NCBI RefSeq assembly: GCF_003627075.1
Contig: NZ_CP032630.1
Location: 992,001-1,056,000 of the forward strand
DNA length: 64,000 nt
From: Protaetiibacter intestinalis
GTDB lineage: Bacteria; Actinomycetota; Actinomycetes; Actinomycetales; Microbacteriaceae
Reading direction: 5' to 3'
This document shows, piece after piece, positions 61,701-64,000 of this stretch (within the stretch, counting starts at the first letter, position 1; every line of letters starts with the position of its first letter). The notes under the pieces were generated by a model. That model did no database searches and was not told the DNA's origin. It worked only from the letters and a program-made list of their open reading frames with translations. A program made the position numbers and the translations under genes.

Positions 61701-62756
61701 GGCGACGATCTTCGCCTTCTGCTTCGCGAACTGCTCGGGGCCGGATGCGCCGCGCGCGTCGCCGCCGAAGGTCGTGAAGTAGTTGAAGACGTTGAAGGAG
61801 CCGAACTGCACGTCGCCGCCGACCTCGGGGGCCGTCGCGGGGCGCGGGTTGAGGGTCTCGAAGCTGGGCTTGTACTCGGCCGGGCTGGCATCGGTGAGCG
61901 GCGTCTGCGGCTGCAGGCGCCAGTTGTCGAAGCCGTAGCCGAGGATCATCGTGTTGGTCGGCGGCACGAAGCGGTCGCCGTTGCGGACGACCGTGTCGGC
62001 CGTGAAGTACGGCTGGTCCCCCGCATGCGCGCTGTTGTCGACGCGGATCGAGTAGCCGTCGTCGACGATGAGACGCCGGGCCAGGTTCGACGCGGCGATC
62101 GCGTTCGCGGCGTCGCCCGCATCCGTCGTCTCGGTCGACTTGACGAGCTCGCCGCCGGCCGAGAGCCAGAGCGAGCCGAAGTTGTACAGCTCGTGGCTGG
62201 ATGCCAGGCGGTAGTCGCCGGTCGGCTGCACGAGCATGCCCTCCAAGGCCTCGCGCGCGTCGCCGACGACGGTGTCGGGCAGCGGCGTGGCCGCGGGCAG
62301 GCCCGCGCCCGCCTCGACGACCTCGTATGCGGATGCGGAGGTCGCGGTGAGCTGGGTCTGGCCGCCGTACTCGCCCGCGGTGCCGGTGACCTTCACGAGG
62401 TCGCCGACCGCCACGGCGGGGTTCAGCTGGTTGAAGTAGACGAAGATGCCGTCGGATGCGCCGGGGGTGGCGTCGGTGTCTCCCCCGGATCCGGCGCTCT
62501 GCAGGTAGAGCCCGCGGTAGCCGGATGCGGCGTTGTAGTAGCCCGTGACGACGCCTTCGACGGTGACCGTCTGGCCGCCGAGCGGGGTGGTCGCGCCGGT
62601 GCCCTGCACCTCGGCGATCGTGTGGGTGGTGTCGGCCGCGAGCGCGGGGGTCGCGTTCAGCGTGGCGAGCCCGAGGGCGGCGACGGCGGCCGCGGCGACG
62701 GCGGTGAGACGGCGCCGGGCGGGGCGCGACGGATCGAGGGTTTCTGGAGTTGTCAT
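58764..62756 (-). CDS. secreted ExeM/NucH-type nuclease fused to 5'-nucleotidase (1330 aa)
   Basis: The start is the ATG at 62756 (MTTPETLDPSRPARRR). The signal peptide is about 1-41 (ending ALAADTT). Domains in order are: an OB-like region (TIAEVQGTGATTPLGGQTVT, about 45-180), an endonuclease/exonuclease/phosphatase domain (about 310-590; LEEIENSAVL, LLGDFNAYGQED, SSDHDPVVV), a metallophosphatase (from about 618; SINDFHGRLEAS, GNHEFDQG, SGHTHLAYD), a 5'-nucleotidase C-terminal domain (about 920-1090) and two Ig-like segments. No anchor is visible, so it is released. It would degrade extracellular DNA and then strip phosphate from nucleotides, which supplies phosphate and nucleosides. Confidence 0.92.
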   Translation of the reverse strand: MTTPETLDPSRPARRRLTAVAAAAVAALGLATLNATPALAADTTHTIAEVQGTGATTPLGGQTVTVEGVVTGYYNAASGYRGLYLQSAGSGGDTDATPGASDGIFVYFNQLNPAVAVGDLVKVTGTAGEYGGQTQLTATSASAYEVVEAGAGLPAATPLPDTVVGDAREALEGMLVQPTGDYRLASSHELYNFGSLWLSAGGELVKSTETTDAGDAANAIAASNLARRLIVDDGYSIRVDNSAHAGDQPYFTADTVVRNGDRFVPPTNTMILGYGFDNWRLQPQTPLTDASPAEYKPSFETLNPRPATAPEVGGDVQFGSFNVFNYFTTFGGDARGASGPEQFAKQKAKIVAAINGLGADVVALEEIENSAVLGETADEALGDLVAGLNDAAGAGTWDYIPTPDAANGDGNDVITTAIIFKPSVVTPVGDSFADADAVWDIARKPVAQTFDIGDGRLVTVVANHLKSKSPPSGNTAPEPADGQGFFNAERTAQAERLVDFVAGIAADPAKSSDVILLGDFNAYGQEDPAQALTDAGFVDLVPTKAQGQYTYSYNGELGSLDHAFVSGSLASSVTGVGVWGINSAEWSDRGYAYGATDGTSPYRSSDHDPVVVGVSAVKPPVTIDLLSINDFHGRLEASSTTAGAAVLGGMVDSYEAANPNTLFVGAGDLIGASTFTSFIQHDEPTIDAFNEIGLDASSFGNHEFDQGRADVDDRILEHADWPYLAANLYDRATGEPAYQEYEVREFDGVRIGFIGAVTEDLTELVSPAGIASLEVKEVVPEVNRVAEQLSDGDDSNGEADILVLLVHEGAATTDISSATDDSNFGRIVNGVDPDVDMIISGHTHLAYDFDVPIPGTDRTRPVISSGQYGAMYGHSTIVYDPETEALSIETENLNLIGAFAPDPAVAQIVADAVEVAKELGGVSLGTITQDIRRAVQSDGSENRGGESMIGNLIADAQLEATSDLGTEAALMNPGGIRADLVYAGTGEDDPDGNVTYAEAALIQPFANTLVTLDLTGAQLKAVLEQQWQPAGAARPFLKLGLSQGLEYVYDPAAAAGSHITAITLNGEPVTDDQVVKVVTNSFLAAGGDNFGAFAEGANKADSGRIDLDAFVAYIGEHSPVAPPTEQRAVGATLTAPADGTAYQAGEQVTAEFSSLLFSAGGATSGDATVSLGGEVLGTGAIALQIVDTTDEQGTATVTFTVPEGVEGAQTLTISGPGGTEVTLPIDVAAATEPAEPVATRTSGSAPLIVWGSPVKYTVTVRTADGSPAVGELVIRDGLKTVATVQLTEADHGKVTVNLGKLKRGIHLLSAQFHGEGFDPSLSWPSPVIVL

Positions 62757-62955
62757 GACGCGCGGTGCTCCGTTGTTCGAAGGGGACAGCGTTGGTCGGG
62801 TTACCCCCCGGTTGGGGGCCACCCCCTTGCCTACCCTCCGCCCCCGACGCCGCGCAACCCTTCGCGCATCCGCGTCATCGGGCGTTCATCCGGCGCTCAT
62901 CTGCGCAGTGCGTCGCACGGCGGAGATCAGGGTCATCCCCGATGTCCCCGGGATT

Positions 62956-62970
62956 GCATACCGGGTATGC
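62956..62970. promoter_or_regulatory. candidate PadR operator and promoter of the padR-ABC operon
   Basis: GCATACCGGGTATGC is a perfect 7-bp inverted repeat around one base. It directly precedes a -10 TATACT (62972-62977) and follows TTGCAT (62954-62959). A palindrome across the core promoter just upstream of a padR gene is the usual place of its autoregulatory site. Confidence 0.6.
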
Positions 62971-63008
62971 ATATACTCGTGATGCATCCGCGATGACGAG
63001 GGAGTGAC

Positions 63009-63605
63009 ATGAGCGTGCGACAGGGCCTGCTGGCCGTGCTCGAACTGGGGCCGAACTACGGCTACCAGTTGCGGGCCGAGTTCGAGCAGCGCACGGGCGG
63101 CACCTGGCCGCTCAACATCGGGCAGGTCTACACGACCCTCGACCGGCTCGAACGCGACGGCCTCGTACGTCGCGGCGCGAGCACCGAGGAGGGACAGCTG
63201 CTCTACGAGATCACGGACGCCGGCCGCGCGGCGACCGCCGACTGGCTCGGGCATCCGGTGACCCGCGAGCGCGCGAGCCGCGACGAGCTCGCCATCAAGC
63301 TCGCGCTCGCGGTCACCCTGCCGGGGGTCGACATCCCGGCGCTCATCCAGACCCAGCGCACCGCGACGCTCGGCGCGCTGCAGGACCTCACGCGCCTCAA
63401 GCGCGAGGACTCCGGCGACCTCGCCTGGGAGCTCGTGCTCGAGTCGATGATCTTCCAGCTCGAGGCCGAGGTGCGCTGGCTCGACCACTCGGAGGCCCGC
63501 CTGGCCCGCGAAGCGCGCACGTCTCGCACCCCCCGTCGGTCGAGTAGCCCGCACAGCGGGCGTATCGAGACCACCGCCGCTGCCGAGACCGAGACCACCC
63601 GATGA
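63009..63605 (+). CDS. PadR-family transcriptional regulator
   Basis: The winged-helix N-terminus (MSVRQGLLAVLELGPNYGYQ, then PLNIGQVYTTLDRLERDGLV, about 35-55) is typical of PadR. The C-terminal helical dimerisation domain (about 95-165) ends near RLAREAR. The last 30 residues (TPRRSSSPHSGRIETT and on) are unlike PadR proteins and are encoded partly by an inverted repeat. The stop overlaps the ABC ATPase start (ATGA). It probably represses this operon until an inducer such as a peptide, drug or envelope stress signal is present. Confidence 0.9.
   Translation: MSVRQGLLAVLELGPNYGYQLRAEFEQRTGGTWPLNIGQVYTTLDRLERDGLVRRGASTEEGQLLYEITDAGRAATADWLGHPVTRERASRDELAIKLALAVTLPGVDIPALIQTQRTATLGALQDLTRLKREDSGDLAWELVLESMIFQLEAEVRWLDHSEARLAREARTSRTPRRSSSPHSGRIETTAAAETETTR
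63538..63572. repeat. inverted repeat inside the 3' end of the padR gene
   Basis: GGTCGAGTAGCCCGC (63538-63552), 3 nt, GCGGGCGTATCGAGACC (63556-63572). On the minus strand this reads GGTCTCGATACGCCCGC, a word I recognise as frequent in Microbacteriaceae genomes. Arms pair with a 2-base bulge. Confidence 0.75.
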
Positions 63606-64000
63606 CCACCACCCCGCTCCTCCGCCTCGACGGCGTCTCCGTGCAGTACGGCTCGGGTCCCACCGCCGTCACCGCCCTCTCCGGCGTCGACCTCGAGGTG
63701 CACCGCGGCGAGCTCGTGGCCGTCATGGGTGCATCCGGATCCGGCAAGTCCACCCTGCTGACGGTCGCGGGCGGCCTCGTGAAGCCCACCTCGGGCGAGG
63801 TGATCGTCGACGGGCAGTGGCTCAGCAGCCTGAGCGCCGGCCAGCTCGCGACCCTGCGCCGCCGCCACCTCGGCTTCGTCTTCCAGGACTACAACCTGGT
63901 GCCCGCGCTCACCGCGATCGAGAACGTCGCGCTGCCGCTCGAGCTCGACGGCTGGAAGGCCTCGAAGGCGCGCCGCGCCGCCCGCGACGCGCTCTCCACG
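63602..64000 (+). CDS. ABC transporter ATP-binding protein, 5' part (cut by window end)
   Basis: The first 133 residues are visible. Walker A GASGSGKST is at about 43-51 and the Q-loop FVFQDYNLVPALTAIENVAL at about 93-112. Wording such as LTVAGGLVKPTSGEVIVDG matches the MacB/LolD (FtsE-like) group, which works with an FtsX-type permease in export or envelope stress. The signature motif, Walker B and permease lie beyond the window. Confidence 0.9.
   Translation, partial: MTTTPLLRLDGVSVQYGSGPTAVTALSGVDLEVHRGELVAVMGASGSGKSTLLTVAGGLVKPTSGEVIVDGQWLSSLSAGQLATLRRRHLGFVFQDYNLVPALTAIENVALPLELDGWKASKARRAARDALST

Noticed and set aside
58434..62996. 1520-codon plus-strand frame opposite the nuclease gene
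   Set aside because: Same reason: low-complexity Arg/Val/Gly product antisense to a gene with clear catalytic motifs.

Overview
The window is high-GC actinobacterial DNA, most probably from the family Microbacteriaceae. The evidence is the GC-rich codon use with many GTG and TTG starts, the gene order tilS-hpt-ftsH-folE-folP-folB-folK-DUF3180 followed further on by PH-domain genes, a DUF2520 gene, panC and lysS, the actinobacterial type of ClpC, surface proteins ending in LAxTG-like motifs, and a strong preference for the word GGATGC/GCATCC. I cannot name the genus from sequence alone.

Layout. 1-1.2 kb: 3' part of radA. 1.2-12.8 kb: mostly cell-surface and membrane genes. These are a prealbumin-repeat surface protein, an uncharacterised polytopic membrane protein coupled to a beta-propeller protein, small secreted or membrane proteins, a GNAT acetyltransferase, a secreted GH53 endo-galactanase and a third secreted protein with a C-terminal sorting-like tail. 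13.0-15.5 kb: clpC. 15.6-17.3 kb: a three-gene DUF2975-like/DUF2975-like/XRE operon behind a palindromic promoter. 17.3-21.1 kb: a lipoprotein, a CPA1 antiporter and a divergent pirin gene. 21.1-26.6 kb: a minus-strand operon (two PH-domain proteins, a DUF2520 Rossmann protein, panC, lysS, three tiny membrane proteins). 26.6-34.0 kb: a beta-galactoside module (substrate-binding protein, two permeases, GH2 beta-galactosidase, LacI regulator). 34.0-40.6 kb: the folate/ftsH/hpt/tilS operon. 40.7-43.7 kb: ppa and two paralogous peptidoglycan hydrolases. 44.0-44.3 kb: tRNA-Glu, tRNA-Asp and tRNA-Phe. 44.4-46.8 kb: a tatA-tatC-tatB operon headed by a Tat-signal lipoprotein of the intradiol dioxygenase family. 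46.9-48.4 kb: a compositionally different two-gene island with a family 2 glycosyltransferase. 48.5-58.4 kb: a membrane protein, a small hypothetical protein, an acyl-CoA oxidase-like enzyme, a neutral zinc metallopeptidase, an acyltransferase, an NfeD/SPFH pair and recQ. 58.8-62.8 kb: a large secreted nuclease/5'-nucleotidase. 63.0-64 kb: a PadR regulator coupled to an ABC ATPase cut by the window end.

How genes work together. The GH53 enzyme would cut arabinogalactan outside the cell. The released galacto-oligosaccharides would enter through the ABC transporter at 30.6-33.8 kb and be cleaved by the GH2 beta-galactosidase, with LacI-type control (palindromes lie upstream of both the GH53 gene and the transporter operon). 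This module sits inside a normally continuous folate-pantothenate block.

The most unusual signal is a scattered set of long inverted repeats (arms of about 14-26 bp, a different word at nearly every locus) between genes. One of them, a 90-bp unit with perfect 22-bp arms, lies in frame inside tilS and adds about 30 residues ahead of the catalytic loop. Another is centred between the divergent promoters of the antiporter and pirin genes.
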